Shown here: positions 27,634 through 37,777 of the stretch, piece by piece
How the letters are laid out: every line of letters begins with the position of its first letter
Numbering within the stretch: position 1 is the first letter of the stretch
From: Corynebacterium sp.
GTDB lineage: Bacteria > Actinomycetota > Actinomycetes > Mycobacteriales > Mycobacteriaceae
Reading direction: 5' to 3'
Assembly: GCF_030538285.1 (NCBI RefSeq)
Contig: NZ_JAUNUG010000012.1
Location: 16,406-72,041, forward strand
DNA: 55,636 nucleotides
Made by a program: the position numbers and the translations under genes
The notes under the pieces: generated by a model
The model's database searches: none
Told to the model about the DNA's origin: nothing
What the model saw: only the letters and a program-made list of their open reading frames with translations

Positions 27634-28659
27634 TTGCAGCCTTCGCCACTTGATCGGCCGGTTCCGGGTGCGGAACCGGCCGATGACGTTATCAACCTGG
27701 TCTTCCTGGCCAACCTCGCCGCGCAGGAGACCACCGGCGACACCGCTTCCTCTACCTCGGTGGAGCGGGTGCTCCATCGCCTGCGTGGTTCCACGGAGTA
27801 TGACACCCGCGGCTTCAAGCTCGTGGTCCCCGGGGAGGATCCGGCCGGTTACCTCCTGCTGAGCACTCCCCTGCTGGAGGACACGGCAGTCGTCGACGCT
27901 GAGATCATCCTCGATGCCGCCCACCTCCCCCTCCCCGGCGCCGACTTCGAGCCGGAGGGCCGGGCGGTGCTGGAGCGTCTCTACGAGGCCGCCGAATCGG
28001 AGGCGGCACGTCTGGGCCGCACCATTGTGCAGACCTGGCTGCTCCACCCGGCCGACGAGCCTGTCGGCACCGGCGACTGGGCGGATATGCTGCGTGGACG
28101 CGGCTATGAGCTAGGCCTGCAGGAGATCCAGGGCGTGGTTGGGGTTGGTCCCGCCCCGACATGGCCGGCGGGCATCCGCGTTGACCTGGTCCGGGACCTG
28201 TGCTTCCCCGCCCCGCTCGTGGAGGGGGTGTTAGCGCTTTATTACCAGGCCAGTCTCGATGTCCCCCATGGTGGCATGCACGCCGAGCCGGTCAATTGGA
28301 CACCGGAGCGCCTGGCGGCTGCCGCTGCCCGCGTGCGCGGCACCCGTCGGCAGGTGGTGTCGGTCGTGTTATCAGACACCAGCGGCGTGATCGGGATCAG
28401 CGAGATCACCCGCTTCCCTGGCTCCGAACCCGGTATCGCGGAACAAGGCATCACGGTCATCGCACCCTCGGCCCGCGGCCACGGTTACGGGCTCCGTCTC
28501 AAGCAGGCGGTGCTGCGGGCGGCGGCTGCAGAACTGGGTGCGGTGCGGGTCTACACCTCCAACGCGGCCGACAACTCGTGGATGATCGACATCAATCGGC
28601 GCCTGGGGTGGCGCGTGATTTCGGGTGGTTCGGGCTGGCAGAAGGTTCTCGATTCTTAA
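27634..28659 (+). CDS. GNAT-family N-acetyltransferase
   Basis: 341 aa with the acetyl-CoA binding pattern in the C-terminal half (TVIAPSARGHGYGLRLKQAVL, about residues 275-295) followed by TSNAADNSWMIDINRRLGW. The size suggests a tandem GNAT, with the N-terminal half degenerate, like mycothiol synthase-type proteins. The TTG at 27634 directly abuts the upstream stop; a later start cannot be excluded. Substrate unknown. Confidence 0.75.
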   Translation: MQPSPLDRPVPGAEPADDVINLVFLANLAAQETTGDTASSTSVERVLHRLRGSTEYDTRGFKLVVPGEDPAGYLLLSTPLLEDTAVVDAEIILDAAHLPLPGADFEPEGRAVLERLYEAAESEAARLGRTIVQTWLLHPADEPVGTGDWADMLRGRGYELGLQEIQGVVGVGPAPTWPAGIRVDLVRDLCFPAPLVEGVLALYYQASLDVPHGGMHAEPVNWTPERLAAAAARVRGTRRQVVSVVLSDTSGVIGISEITRFPGSEPGIAEQGITVIAPSARGHGYGLRLKQAVLRAAAAELGAVRVYTSNAADNSWMIDINRRLGWRVISGGSGWQKVLDS

Positions 28660-28746
28660 GAGCGCGTTGTCACATACCCCGACTCCTCCTGCGCGGTAAT
28701 TCCACCAGGGGAAAAGCCGAGACCGCCGGACATCGGGGTACGTCCG
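28651..28746. repeat. Dispersed intergenic repeat, copy B
   Basis: Partner of copy A at 24589-24687. It has inverted ends TACCCCGA (near 28674) and TCGGGGTA (near 28733), so a long hairpin is possible. It starts just inside the 3' end of the GNAT gene. Confidence 0.6.
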
Positions 28747-28803
28747 CACGCGGCTTGGCCGGCAGCACTGCGCAACCGTCCCTGACATGCCACACTGCAA
28801 GAC

Positions 28804-29010
28804 ATGAACACGGTCGGGGGGCCTGTCATCACGACAGCGAAAATGTCAGCAGCGCAGCGTCAGCGCATCATCCGCGGGTAAAAGAAGAACGAGTACGTCC
28901 GCCCCGTCCCGGGCTTTTTCATGGAACGGGATCAGTATGAGGACCTGGTGCGGGAGGAGCAGATCAAGGCCCGCGTCGTAGACAGGCGGACCTCCGCCGA
29001 CCTGGGGTTA
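28804..29010 (+). pseudogene. Possible decayed gene with in-frame stop
   Basis: The frame from ATG 28804 gives 25 residues (ending SAAQRQRIIRG), a TAA at 28879, then continues open in the same frame with protein-like sequence (ERDQYEDLVREEQIKARVVD). The whole is about 70 residues before it runs into the antisense gene. This looks like a small gene broken by a nonsense change, or two short ORFs. The parent family is not recognised. Confidence 0.35.
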
Positions 29011-29022
29011 TGTCTACGCCAA

Positions 29023-29640
29023 TCAGTCCTTCTTGTGGCGTTCGGTGGCGCGGGAACGACGGTCGTCGACCAACAGCGGGTTGTCTTCCGCCTGCACGTT
29101 GGCCTGCTGCTGCATGCGTCCGACTTCATCGAGGTTGTCGGATGCCGCGCGCTCCCGGGCCAGTTTCTCCTGCTCGGGGTTGCGGCGGAAGATCGTCAGC
29201 GCGTAACCCAGGAAGGCCAGGACCACGGCAATGAGTGACACCCAGAAGCCCAGGCCCATCTCCACCCCGTCGTCAGCACTGGCGCGGGTCTGGCGCAGCC
29301 ACAGGGCGAACACAGAGTAGGCCAGCCCGACGGTAGTCAGCATCCAGGCGGGAATCGCCACCGCCAGGCGGCGAGTGATCACCGTCAGCGTGGTCAGCAC
29401 ACCGACGCCGAGGAAAATCAGCGTGGCGTAGATGTACTCGGTGACCTTGATGCCGGCGTCGTCGGCGGCCGGCAGGTGGAAGAGGACCTCGTAGCCGCGG
29501 ACGGAACCGGCCTGCGGCAACACCAGAGCAAGTACGTATAAAACCAGTGCCCCGACGAAAAGCCACAGCCGTCCTCCCAGGTCAAGTCGGGACGCGACCC
29601 GCTTCTCGCGGGTGGCCAGTTCCTGATGGGTGTCAGACAC
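29023..29640 (-). CDS. Conserved transmembrane protein next to miaB
   Basis: 205 aa with four hydrophobic segments (WLFVGALVLYVLALVLP, IFLGVGVLTTLTVI, WMLTTVGLAYSVFAL, WVSLIAVVLAFLGYALTIF) and a charged C-terminal tail. GTG start with AAGGAG upstream. The position next to miaB matches mycobacterial Rv2732c. Function unknown. Confidence 0.8.
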   Translation of the reverse strand: MSDTHQELATREKRVASRLDLGGRLWLFVGALVLYVLALVLPQAGSVRGYEVLFHLPAADDAGIKVTEYIYATLIFLGVGVLTTLTVITRRLAVAIPAWMLTTVGLAYSVFALWLRQTRASADDGVEMGLGFWVSLIAVVLAFLGYALTIFRRNPEQEKLARERAASDNLDEVGRMQQQANVQAEDNPLLVDDRRSRATERHKKD

Positions 29641-29679
29641 GTGAAGTTCTCCTTGGGGTCGTCTGTAGTGCAGCCTATC

Positions 29680-31188
29680 TCAGCAGCCGCAGGAATCCGC
29701 GGCGGCCGGGGGTGTGGCCGGGCGCCCGATTGACGGCAGGCCCAGGCCGACGCCGATGGGTTCGGTGGTGGGCACCTGGCCGGCGGCGGACATGTCTCCG
29801 GCGCGGGTGCGGCGGTGGCTGAGCACGCCTGCGTCGGCCAGCAGGTGGTGCGGGGCGGAGTCGGTGATGGTGGTGGTGACGATGTCACCGGGGCGGATGT
29901 CACCGTCGAGCGCTCCGACGGGCTCGAAGTGGACGAGGCGGCCGTCGCGGGCGCGGCCGGTCAGGCGGCCGGTCTTCTTGCGGCCCTCGGCCTGGACGAG
30001 GAGTTCGACCTCGGTGCCGACCAGCTTGGCGTTCTCCTCGGCGGAGACCCGCTCCTGCAGGGCGAGGAGGCGCTCGAAGCGTTCCTGGACTACTTCCTTG
30101 GGGATCTGGTCTGCATACTCGGCGGCCGGCGTGCCGGGGCGCGGGGAGTACTGGAAGGTGTAGGCGGAGGTGAAGCGGGCCTTTTTCACGACGTCGAGGG
30201 TGTCCTGGAAATCCTCCTCGGTTTCCCCGGGGAAGCCGACGATGATGTCGGTGGTGATGGAGGCGTGCGGGATCTTAGTCCGCACCTCGTCGAGGATGGC
30301 GAGGAACTTCTTGGATCGGTAGGAGCGGCGCATCTCCTTGAGCACCTTGTCGGATCCGGACTGCAGCGGCATGTGCAGCTGTGGGCACACGGCGGGGGTT
30401 TCGGCCATGGCGTCGATGACGTCGGAGGTGAATTCGGCCGGGTGCGGGGAGGTGAAGCGCAGGCGCTCTAGTCCGTCGATCTGCCCGCAGGCGCGCAGGA
30501 GCTTGGAGAAGGCGGAGCGGTCGCGCTCCATGTCGGGGTCGGCGAAGTTGACGCCGTAGGCGTTGACGTTCTGGCCCAGCAGGGTCACCTCGGTGACCCC
30601 TTGGTCGACGAGTGCCTGCACCTCGGCGAGGATGTCGCCGGGGCGGCGGTCGATCTCCTTGCCGCGCAGTGCGGGCACGATGCAGAAGGTGCAGGTGTTG
30701 TTGCAGCCGACGGACACTGACACCCATCCGGCGTAGGCGGATTCGCGTTTGGCGGGCAGGACGGAGGGGAATGCCTCGAGGGCGTCGACGATCTCGACCT
30801 GCGCCTTCTCGTTGTGCCGGGCGCGTTCCAGCAGGGTCGGCAGGGAGCCGATGTTGTGGGTGCCGAACACCACGTCCACCCACGGTGCGCGGGAGACGAC
30901 GGTGTCGCGGTCCTTCTGCGCCAGGCACCCGCCGACGGCGATCTGCAGGCCGGGATGTTCGCGCTTGGTCGCGCGCAGGGATCCGAGGGTGCCGTAGAGG
31001 CGCTCGTCGGCGTTCTCGCGGACGGCGCAGGTGTTGAACACGATGAGGTCCGGCTGCGTATCCGCCGCCGCGGTATATCCGGCCTCCTCCAGAAGCCCGG
31101 AGAGGCGCTCGGAATCGTGGACGTTCATCTGGCACCCGAAGGTGCGCACTTCATAGGTGCGGGGGGTATCGGTCTCAAGCTGTGCCAC
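29680..31188 (-). CDS. miaB: tRNA-2-methylthio-N6-dimethylallyladenosine synthase MiaB
   Basis: 502 aa. The N-terminal methylthiotransferase domain has three Cys (FGCQMN, NTCAVRE, GGCLAQ) for the second Fe-S cluster. The radical SAM motif is CNNTCTFC, and the TRAM domain lies near residue 380-440. It methylthiolates the MiaA product. The Gly/Ser/Cys end (AADSCGC) is an unusual extension. The membrane protein downstream is probably cotranscribed. Confidence 0.96.
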   Translation of the reverse strand: MAQLETDTPRTYEVRTFGCQMNVHDSERLSGLLEEAGYTAAADTQPDLIVFNTCAVRENADERLYGTLGSLRATKREHPGLQIAVGGCLAQKDRDTVVSRAPWVDVVFGTHNIGSLPTLLERARHNEKAQVEIVDALEAFPSVLPAKRESAYAGWVSVSVGCNNTCTFCIVPALRGKEIDRRPGDILAEVQALVDQGVTEVTLLGQNVNAYGVNFADPDMERDRSAFSKLLRACGQIDGLERLRFTSPHPAEFTSDVIDAMAETPAVCPQLHMPLQSGSDKVLKEMRRSYRSKKFLAILDEVRTKIPHASITTDIIVGFPGETEEDFQDTLDVVKKARFTSAYTFQYSPRPGTPAAEYADQIPKEVVQERFERLLALQERVSAEENAKLVGTEVELLVQAEGRKKTGRLTGRARDGRLVHFEPVGALDGDIRPGDIVTTTITDSAPHHLLADAGVLSHRRTRAGDMSAAGQVPTTEPIGVGLGLPSIGRPATPPAAADSCGC

Positions 31189-31313
31189 GGGAGGTCATTG
31201 TATCGGCGCGGGGTGTTTCGGCCTAAACGATGGCGGGGGCGTCGATAAGCAATTAACAAACTTTGCCTCGTTGCTGAAAAGTTAAGCAAAACTCGTATGG
31301 CCCGGGGAGCTTT

Positions 31314-32111
31314 ATGTCTAAGATCTCTCCTATGACCCAGACCACACCCCCATCGGAACGTGTTCCAGCTAACGCGGACATCATGATTCGGATGACGGAC
31401 GTGCAGAAGTATTTCGACGACTTCCACGCGCTCAAGGACATCAACCTGAAGATCCCGCGCGGTCAGGTCGTCGTGGTACTCGGGCCGTCCGGCTCCGGTA
31501 AGTCCACGCTGTGCCGCACCATCAACCGCCTCGAAACCATCGAGGACGGCCACATCGAGATCGACGGCGTCCTCCTCCCCGAGGAGGGCAAGGACCTGGC
31601 GAGGTTGCGTGCCGATGTCGGCATGGTCTTCCAGTCCTTCAACCTCTTCCCGCACCTGACCATCAAGGACAACGTCACACTCGGTCCGATGAAGGTGCGC
31701 AAGAAGAAGAAGGCGGAGGCCGAGCAGCGCGCCATGGAGCTATTGGAACGGGTCGGCATCGCCAACCAGGCCGAAAAATACCCGGCACAACTGTCGGGCG
31801 GCCAGCAGCAGCGCGTGGCGATTGCCCGCGCGCTGGCGATGAGCCCCAAAGTCATGCTTTTCGACGAGCCCACCTCCGCCCTTGACCCCGAAATGGTCAA
31901 CGAGGTCCTCGACGTCATGGCCAGCCTGGCCAAGGAAGGCATGACGATGGTGGTGGTCACCCACGAGATGGGGTTCGCGCGCCGCGCCGCGGACCGGGTC
32001 TTGTTCATGGCTGACGGGGCGATCGTCGAGGACGACACCCCCGAGAACTTCTTCACCAATCCGCGGACAGATCGCGCCAAGGACTTCCTCGGCAAGATCC
32101 TCTCCCACTAA
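31314..32111 (+). CDS. gluA: Glutamate ABC importer ATPase GluA
   Basis: 265 aa. Walker [10 protein letters not shown], signature LSGGQQQR, Walker B VMLFDEP, and the switch His in VTHEMGF. The N-terminus is about 23 residues longer than that of C. glutamicum GluA, whose homologous start would be at [16 protein letters not shown] lies before the ATG at 31314. Powers glutamate uptake with GluBCD. Confidence 0.93.
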   Translation: MSKISPMTQTTPPSERVPANADIMIRMTDVQKYFDDFHALKDINLKIPRGQVVVVLGPSGSGKSTLCRTINRLETIEDGHIEIDGVLLPEEGKDLARLRADVGMVFQSFNLFPHLTIKDNVTLGPMKVRKKKKAEAEQRAMELLERVGIANQAEKYPAQLSGGQQQRVAIARALAMSPKVMLFDEPTSALDPEMVNEVLDVMASLAKEGMTMVVVTHEMGFARRAADRVLFMADGAIVEDDTPENFFTNPRTDRAKDFLGKILSH

Positions 32112-32129
32112 AGACAAGGAATCAACGAC

Positions 32130-33008
32130 ATGAAGCGCAACATTTTCCGTATCTCCGCCCTGACCTCCACTGCCGTTCTGGCTGGTATCACTCTCGCCGC
32201 GTGTGGTGATTCCGCGGGTGGCGGTGACGGCATGCTCGCCGCCATCGAGTCCGGTGAGGTGACCGTGGGCACCAAGTACGATCAGCCGGGCCTGGGCCTG
32301 CATAACCCGGATGGCTCCATGACCGGCCTGGATGTGGATGTCGCGGAGTACGTGGTCAACCACATCGCCGAGGAGAATGGGTGGGATGCCCCGACCATCA
32401 CCTGGCGTGAGACCCCGTCCGCGCAGCGTGAGACCCTCATCCAGAACGGCGAGGTGGATCTCATTGCCGCGACCTACTCGATCAACAAGGGCCGTTCCGA
32501 GTCCGTCAACTTCGGTGGCCCCTACCTGATCACCCACCAGGCGCTGCTGGTGCGCGAGGACGAGACTGAGATCACTGATCTGGAGTCCCTCGACGGCAAG
32601 ATCCTCTGCTCGGTCACCGGCTCCACCCCGGCGCAGAAGGTCAAGGATGCCCTGCCGGGTGTCCAGCTGCAGGAGTACGACACCTACTCCTCCTGCGTGG
32701 AGGCGCTGCGCCAGGGCAACATCGACGCGATGACCACCGACGCGACCATTCTGCTCGGCTACTCCGCGCAGGCCCCGGGCCAGTTCAAGGTCATTGAGAT
32801 GGAGAAGGACGGCGAGCCTTTCACCAACGAGTACTACGGCATCGGCCTGGCCAAGGATGATTCCGAGGCGACGGATGCCATCAACGCCGCTTTGACCGAG
32901 CTGCATGAGTCGGGCGACTTCGACCGTCTCCTGCAGGAGAACCTCGGCGGCGATGAGGCCGTGTCCCCGGGTGAGCCGGGCGATCTGTCCTTCCTCGACG
33001 AGAACTAG
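32130..33008 (+). CDS. gluB: Glutamate-binding lipoprotein GluB
   Basis: 292 aa lipoprotein. The signal peptide ends in a lipobox ITLAAC with lipidated Cys-25. A type 3 solute-binding fold follows (GEVTVGTKYDQPGLGL, TYSINKGRSESVNF). Two Cys (ILCSVTG and YSSCVEA) may form a disulphide. It lies 18 bases downstream of gluA. Confidence 0.95.
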   Translation: MKRNIFRISALTSTAVLAGITLAACGDSAGGGDGMLAAIESGEVTVGTKYDQPGLGLHNPDGSMTGLDVDVAEYVVNHIAEENGWDAPTITWRETPSAQRETLIQNGEVDLIAATYSINKGRSESVNFGGPYLITHQALLVREDETEITDLESLDGKILCSVTGSTPAQKVKDALPGVQLQEYDTYSSCVEALRQGNIDAMTTDATILLGYSAQAPGQFKVIEMEKDGEPFTNEYYGIGLAKDDSEATDAINAALTELHESGDFDRLLQENLGGDEAVSPGEPGDLSFLDEN

Positions 33009-33032
33009 TCCGCACGCAAGGAGTTATCCCTC

Positions 33033-33719
33033 ATGTCGACATTATGGGCCGATCTCGGCCCCCGGTTGTGGCCGGCGTTCTGGCTGACCATTCAGCTGAC
33101 GGTCTATTCCGCCATCGGGTCGATGATCCTCGGCACTATTTTGACGGCCATGAGGGTCTCTCCGGTGAAGATTCTGCGTGGGTTGGCCACCTTCTACATC
33201 AATACGCTGCGTAATACGCCGCTCACGTTGATCATCATTTTCTGTTCCTTCGGCCTGTACCAGAACCTGGGTCTGGTGATGGCCGATCGGAGCTCCCCCA
33301 CCTTCCTGGTGGACAACAACTTCCGTCTCGCGGTGTTGGGTTTTATCCTGTACACCTCGGCTTTTGTGGCGGAATCGCTGCGTTCGGGCATCAACACGGT
33401 GCATTTCGGGCAGGCGGAGGCGGCGCGTTCTCTGGGCCTGTCCTTTAGCCAGATCTTCGGCAATATCATCTTCCCGCAGGCCGTTCGCGCAGCGATCGTG
33501 CCCTTGGGCAACACGCTGATCGCGTTGACCAAGAACACGACGATTGCTTCGGCGATCGGCGTGGCGGAGGCCTCGCTGCTCATGAAGTCCACGATCGAAA
33601 ACCACGCGAACATGCTGTTCGTGGTGTTCGGCATCTTCGCGCTGGGCTTTATCATCCTGACGCTGCCCACGGGCCTGGCCCTGGGTCGTCTGTCTGATCG
33701 TCTGGCGGTGAGGAAATAA
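33033..33719 (+). CDS. gluC: Glutamate ABC importer permease GluC
   Basis: 228 aa with five hydrophobic segments. The EAA-type loop reads [22 protein letters not shown]. Stop and gluD start overlap by one base (TAATG). Forms the membrane channel with GluD. Confidence 0.95.
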   Translation: MSTLWADLGPRLWPAFWLTIQLTVYSAIGSMILGTILTAMRVSPVKILRGLATFYINTLRNTPLTLIIIFCSFGLYQNLGLVMADRSSPTFLVDNNFRLAVLGFILYTSAFVAESLRSGINTVHFGQAEAARSLGLSFSQIFGNIIFPQAVRAAIVPLGNTLIALTKNTTIASAIGVAEASLLMKSTIENHANMLFVVFGIFALGFIILTLPTGLALGRLSDRLAVRK

Positions 33720-34657
33720 TGTCCGTACGTGCGACAGTGCTTTACGACGCCCCCGGCCCCCGCGGTCGTCGCAACAACATCATCTTCACGGTGCTCACCG
33801 CGGTGGTCACGCTGGTGGCACTCGGCTGGATCGGCTGGACACTCAACGAGAACAACCAGCTGACCTCCGCAAAGTGGACCCCGTTCATTAATCCGCAGAC
33901 CTGGCAGACCTATATCCTGCCCGGCTTGTGGGGCACCTTGAAGTCGGCGTTCGTGTCCATCATCCTGGCGATGATCCTGGGTGTCATCCTCGGCCTGGGA
34001 CGTCTGTCTGAGGTGGCACCGATCCGCTGGGTGTGCGCCGTGATCGTGGAGTTCTTCCGCGCGATCCCGGTGCTGCTGCTCATGATTTTCGCCTATCAGA
34101 TGTTCGCTACCTACCGGATGTTCCCGCCCCGGGAACTCGCGTTTGCTGCGGTGGTGTTCGGTTTGACGATGTACAACGGCTCCGTCATTGCCGAGATCCT
34201 GCGCTCCGGCATCAAGTCCCTGCCGAAGGGGCAGACGGAGGCGGCCCGCGCGCTGGGCATGTCACATTCCCAGACGATGCGCACGATCCTCCTGCCCCAG
34301 GCGATCGCCGCCATGCTGCCGGCACTCATCGCGCAGATGGTCATCGCGCTGAAGGATTCCGCACTCGGTTACCAGATCGGTTACGTCGAGGTGGTCCGTT
34401 CCGGTATCCAGACCGCATCGGTGAACCAGAACTTCCTGGCCTCGCTGACGGTGGTGGCGATCATCATGATCCTCATCAACTGGGCGCTGACCTCCCTGGC
34501 CCAGCGCATCGAGCGTCAACTCCGCGCCGGCCGGGCCCGCCGCAACATTGTCGCCAAGGTTCCCGAGCTGCCCGATCAGGGCCTGGACACCAAGGACAAC
34601 GTCAACGTCGACTGGCACGATCCCGACTACGTCGAGATCAAGAACCCGGGCCAATAA
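33719..34657 (+). CDS. gluD: Glutamate ABC importer permease GluD
   Basis: 312 aa, larger than GluC because of N- and C-terminal cytoplasmic extensions. The EAA loop is [22 protein letters not shown]. Last gene of gluABCD. Partner of GluC in the channel. Confidence 0.95.
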   Translation: MSVRATVLYDAPGPRGRRNNIIFTVLTAVVTLVALGWIGWTLNENNQLTSAKWTPFINPQTWQTYILPGLWGTLKSAFVSIILAMILGVILGLGRLSEVAPIRWVCAVIVEFFRAIPVLLLMIFAYQMFATYRMFPPRELAFAAVVFGLTMYNGSVIAEILRSGIKSLPKGQTEAARALGMSHSQTMRTILLPQAIAAMLPALIAQMVIALKDSALGYQIGYVEVVRSGIQTASVNQNFLASLTVVAIIMILINWALTSLAQRIERQLRAGRARRNIVAKVPELPDQGLDTKDNVNVDWHDPDYVEIKNPGQ

Positions 34658-34711
34658 CATTCATACCCCCTTTTGTCCGCGCGGCCAAAGGGGTGCGGCT
34701 ACAGTGAACCC

Positions 34712-35083
34712 ATGCGATGGATTGTTGTACTATCCATACCGCTGGCGCTGATGGCCTGCGGCTCGAATAGTGCGATCCCCAACGAGCGGATCCACACCGA
34801 CTCCGCCCAGGCATGCTGGGCGGAGTTCTCCCTCTACCTCCAGGAAGAGTCCAGTTTTATCCCAGTTCCCGCGGCCGATCATGTCTCCGTCTCCTTCGAG
34901 CGGCCCGCGCGCGACACCGCGGTGGTGACCGCGCAGACCACGGTCGTCGATGAGACAAAGGGGGAACACACCGTCCGGTACCGCTGCCGGGCTACCCACC
35001 GCCACGGCGGTTCGGGGATGGCGGGTGCGCACCACTATGAGGCCATGATCGAATCCGCCGAGATAGTGCAGGCGCCGAAGTAG
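34712..35083 (+). CDS. Small lipoprotein, 123 aa
   Basis: The signal peptide MRWIVVLSIPLALMAC has a lipobox with lipidated Cys-16. The mature part has two further Cys (ACWAEF, RYRCRA) likely to form a disulphide, and a His-rich patch (THRHGGSGMAGAHH). It has the same plan as the next lipoprotein. It follows gluD by 54 bases. Function unknown. Confidence 0.75.
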   Translation: MRWIVVLSIPLALMACGSNSAIPNERIHTDSAQACWAEFSLYLQEESSFIPVPAADHVSVSFERPARDTAVVTAQTTVVDETKGEHTVRYRCRATHRHGGSGMAGAHHYEAMIESAEIVQAPK

Positions 35084-35104
35084 AATTCGTGTCACACTCA
35101 ACGC

Positions 35105-35473
35105 ATGAAGTATCGCGCCGCACCTCTCGTGCCTATCTTCGTACTCACCGCGTGCGGTTCCACCGGTTTCGCCTCCGAGGAGGAGGCGGAGATCCGGCGG
35201 CTGTCGGCGGAATCCGACTGCACGGTCGCGGCCATCGAGGCCGCCACCGAGGCCGGGTTCTACCTCTCTGAGATCAATTTTGAGGACGCCCGGTCCACCG
35301 AGCTCGCCGACGACGCCGCCTCCGCTACCGTCACCGGCACCCTCCCGCTCCTCAACGACGCGGGCACCTCCTTCGACGCCTCCTACCGTTGCGAAGCCAC
35401 GCTTAGCGACGCCACCGGCCCCCTCCCCGAGTGGAACACCTCCCTGGACGTGGACTGGAACGAGCCCCGGTAG
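35105..35473 (+). CDS. Small lipoprotein, 122 aa
   Basis: Lipobox VLTAC with lipidated Cys-17. Mature Cys pair (SDCTVAA and SYRCEAT) in positions like those of the preceding lipoprotein, including the similar YRCxAT. This suggests an ancient tandem duplication. Function unknown. Confidence 0.75.
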   Translation: MKYRAAPLVPIFVLTACGSTGFASEEEAEIRRLSAESDCTVAAIEAATEAGFYLSEINFEDARSTELADDAASATVTGTLPLLNDAGTSFDASYRCEATLSDATGPLPEWNTSLDVDWNEPR

Positions 35474-35486
35474 CGTCACCGAGCAC

Positions 35487-35588
35487 ATGGATAGTTCAAT
35501 GCCAGCTCCCGCATGCGTGCAGCGCCTGCGGCACTACGTCGACCACTGCGGGACGCTCGACCTCTGCCTGAACAGTCTGCGCAGCTAA
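35487..35588 (+). CDS. Possible 33 aa ORF between lipoprotein gene and recX
   Basis: [18 protein letters not shown] continues to a stop overlapping the convergent recX stop. Contains three Cys. No ribosome binding site is visible, so it may be noncoding. Confidence 0.2.
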   Translation: MDSSMPAPACVQRLRHYVDHCGTLDLCLNSLRS

Positions 35589-36160
35589 AGCTGCTCAATC
35601 CGCTCGTCGAGGGCCTCGCGGGCGATGCGCAGGCTCATCCCCTGGTTGAATCCCCGGCGGGCCAGCACTCCGACGATGCGACGCAGCATCTTGTCCTGCT
35701 CGGCGCGGTCGGCGGGAGCACGGCGCACGGTGCGGGCCTTCTTCTCGGCCAGGGCACGCGCAGTGGCTTCCTCATCGGCCGGGTCGATCTGCTCCAGGGC
35801 GTCGGCACGCGTGGCGGAGTCGACTCCTTTTTCCTGCAGTTCCATATCGAGCACCCGGGCCGATTTCCCGCGGCGGGCGTGACGTTGGCGGACCCATTCG
35901 TGGGCGAAGACCGCGTCGTTGAGCAGTCCGACGCCCGCGAGATCGTCGAGGACGTCGTCGATGACGCGGGGTTCAAATTCGAGGTCCGCGAGCCGGGAAC
36001 GCAGCTCGTGGCGGGAGCGGGCGCGGGCGTCGAGAAGAAGCAGGGCGCGTTTGCGCACCGCTTGTTTCGCCTCCTCGGCGTCATGGTCAAACAGCGTACC
36101 GGGCCGGTACTCGACCATTGCCCGGCGCAGCTGCGCGATCTTCAGCTCCTGCTCCCCCAT
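35585..36160 (-). CDS. recX: RecA regulator RecX
   Basis: 191 aa with the helical repeats of RecX ([48 protein letters not shown]). RecX restrains RecA filaments. It starts three bases after the recA stop and is cotranscribed with it. Confidence 0.93.
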   Translation of the reverse strand: MGEQELKIAQLRRAMVEYRPGTLFDHDAEEAKQAVRKRALLLLDARARSRHELRSRLADLEFEPRVIDDVLDDLAGVGLLNDAVFAHEWVRQRHARRGKSARVLDMELQEKGVDSATRADALEQIDPADEEATARALAEKKARTVRRAPADRAEQDKMLRRIVGVLARRGFNQGMSLRIAREALDERIEQL

Positions 36161-36163
36161 CGA

Positions 36164-37288
36164 CTACTCCGCAGCTGCGTCCTCGACCTCGTCCTCATCG
36201 TCGAAGTCAACGTTGGGGACCATGTCCACCGGGTCGTCGCTAAGATCGCCCTCTGCGGTGGCGGCATCCGGGCCGATCCCGAGCTTGCCGAAGATGCGGC
36301 GCTCAATTTCATCGGCCAGCTCCGGGGTCTCCTTGAGCAGCAGGCGGGCCTTCTCCTTGCCCTGGCCCAGCTGATCCCCCTCGTAGGTGAACCAGGAACC
36401 GGACTTCTTCACGATGCCGTTTTCCACACCCATGTCAATGAGCGAGGACTCGCGGGAAATGCCCTCGCCATAGATGATGTCGAACTCCGCGATCTTGAAC
36501 GGCGGGGAGACCTTGTTCTTGACCACCTTGACGCGGGTGCGGTTACCGATCGCATCCTGGCCGTCCTTGAGCGTCTGAATACGACGCACATCCAGGCGCA
36601 CGGAGGCGTAGAACTTCAGGGCCTTGCCGCCGGTGGTGGTCTCCGGGGAGCCGAACATGACGCCGATCTTCTCGCGCAGCTGGTTGATGAAGATCGCGGT
36701 GGTGCCGGAAGAATGCAGGGCACCGGTCATCTTGCGCAGCGCCTGGCTCATGAGACGGGCCTGCAGGCCGACATGGCTATCGCCCATCTCACCCTCGATC
36801 TCCGCCTTCGGGGTCAGCGCGGCGACCGAGTCGATGACAATGATGTCGATGGCGCCGGAGCGCACCAGCATGTCCGCGATCTCCAGGGCCTGCTCACCCG
36901 TATCCGGCTGAGAGACCAGCAGGGCATCGGTGTCGACGCCGAGCTTCTTAGCGTAATCAGGGTCGAGCGCGTGCTCCGCGTCAATGAACGCGGCGATGCC
37001 GCCGGCCTTCTGCGCCTGGGCGATAGCATGCAGCGCCACGGTGGTCTTACCGGAGGATTCCGGCCCGTATACCTCGACGATGCGGCCGCGCGGGTAGCCG
37101 CCGATGCCGAGAGCCACATCGATGGCGGTGTTACCGGAGGAGATGATCTGGATCGGCGGGCGGTTATCGTCGCCGAGGCGCATGACCGCGCCCTTACCGA
37201 AGTCCTTCTCAATCAAAGCCAGGGCAGCATCCAGTGCCTTCGCGCGGTCATCGCCCTTCGGTGCAGCGGCCTTCTTCTTCGGTGCCAT
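36164..37288 (-). CDS. recA: Recombinase A
   Basis: 374 aa. Walker [10 protein letters not shown] (75-83), DNA-binding loops ([38 protein letters not shown]), and an acidic C-terminal tail ([12 protein letters not shown]). It catalyses strand exchange and triggers LexA cleavage. The start at [12 protein letters not shown] is supported by the family. The upstream 37459-37486 region holds SOS half-sites. Confidence 0.98.
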   Translation of the reverse strand: MAPKKKAAAPKGDDRAKALDAALALIEKDFGKGAVMRLGDDNRPPIQIISSGNTAIDVALGIGGYPRGRIVEVYGPESSGKTTVALHAIAQAQKAGGIAAFIDAEHALDPDYAKKLGVDTDALLVSQPDTGEQALEIADMLVRSGAIDIIVIDSVAALTPKAEIEGEMGDSHVGLQARLMSQALRKMTGALHSSGTTAIFINQLREKIGVMFGSPETTTGGKALKFYASVRLDVRRIQTLKDGQDAIGNRTRVKVVKNKVSPPFKIAEFDIIYGEGISRESSLIDMGVENGIVKKSGSWFTYEGDQLGQGKEKARLLLKETPELADEIERRIFGKLGIGPDAATAEGDLSDDPVDMVPNVDFDDEDEVEDAAAE

Positions 37289-37458
37289 GGTGACGGTTCC
37301 TTCTGTCGGGTGGTCAATGATGTCTGGGTTGTGTGAATAGTCCACACCCTCTTAGACTCCGGAAACCCGCGAAAGGATCCCGGTTCGGCCAAGAAAGTGC
37401 GTACGTGCGTTTATCGGGGCCCACACTATCCACAGGGTGCGACACGTAGGCCATCGCC

Positions 37459-37486
37459 TTCGAACATACACGCACGCCTGTTCGAA
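37459..37486. promoter_or_regulatory. Split SOS element upstream of recA
   Basis: TTCGAACA (37459-37466) and TGTTCGAA (37479-37486) are exact inverted 8-mers separated by 12 bases, where the usual SOS box has two. They sit between the DUF3046 stop and recA, about 170 bases before the recA start. Confidence 0.5.
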
Positions 37487-37487
37487 C

Positions 37488-37709
37488 TCAACGCCATCGC
37501 CCCGGCATGTCGCGACCCAGGCGCCGCTCCTCCGGGACATCAAAGTCGCGGCAGATCTCCAGCCAGACTTCCCGCAGGTCAGCTCCATCGTCGACAAGCG
37601 CTTGGACAGTCTCCCCCCGGGTAGCCAGCACGTGCGAGTGCAGCAGGTGGCGGCCTTTCGCGCGTCCGAACTCGTCCTCGATGAGCTGATGAAACTCGGT
37701 CAATCGCAT
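37488..37709 (-). CDS. DUF3046 family protein
   Basis: 73 aa, beginning MRLTEFHQLIEDEFG, with HVLATRGETVQALVDDG and REVWLEICRDFDVP. It matches the small actinobacterial DUF3046 family, regularly found just upstream of recA. Function unknown. Confidence 0.9.
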   Translation of the reverse strand: MRLTEFHQLIEDEFGRAKGRHLLHSHVLATRGETVQALVDDGADLREVWLEICRDFDVPEERRLGRDMPGRWR

Positions 37710-37745
37710 GCCCCGATACTACAGACACACCATCCACAGGTTCCC

Positions 37746-37760
37746 TTGAACACCGTTCAA
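37746..37760. promoter_or_regulatory. BioQ-type operator upstream of bioY
   Basis: TTGAAC-ACC-GTTCAA is a perfect palindrome with the TGAAC-N3-GTT spacing known for BioQ operators of corynebacterial biotin genes. It ends 17 bases before the bioY start. A BioQ gene is not in the window. Confidence 0.75.
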
Positions 37761-37777
37761 TGCTAGTGTTTCCTCCC

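Noticed and set aside
36814-37212. Arg/Ser-rich frames inside recA and similar short frames elsewhere
   Set aside because: Alternative-frame products typical of GC-rich genes, without start signals.
35513-37336. 607-codon antisense frame over recX-recA
   Set aside because: recA and recX on the other strand are unambiguous.
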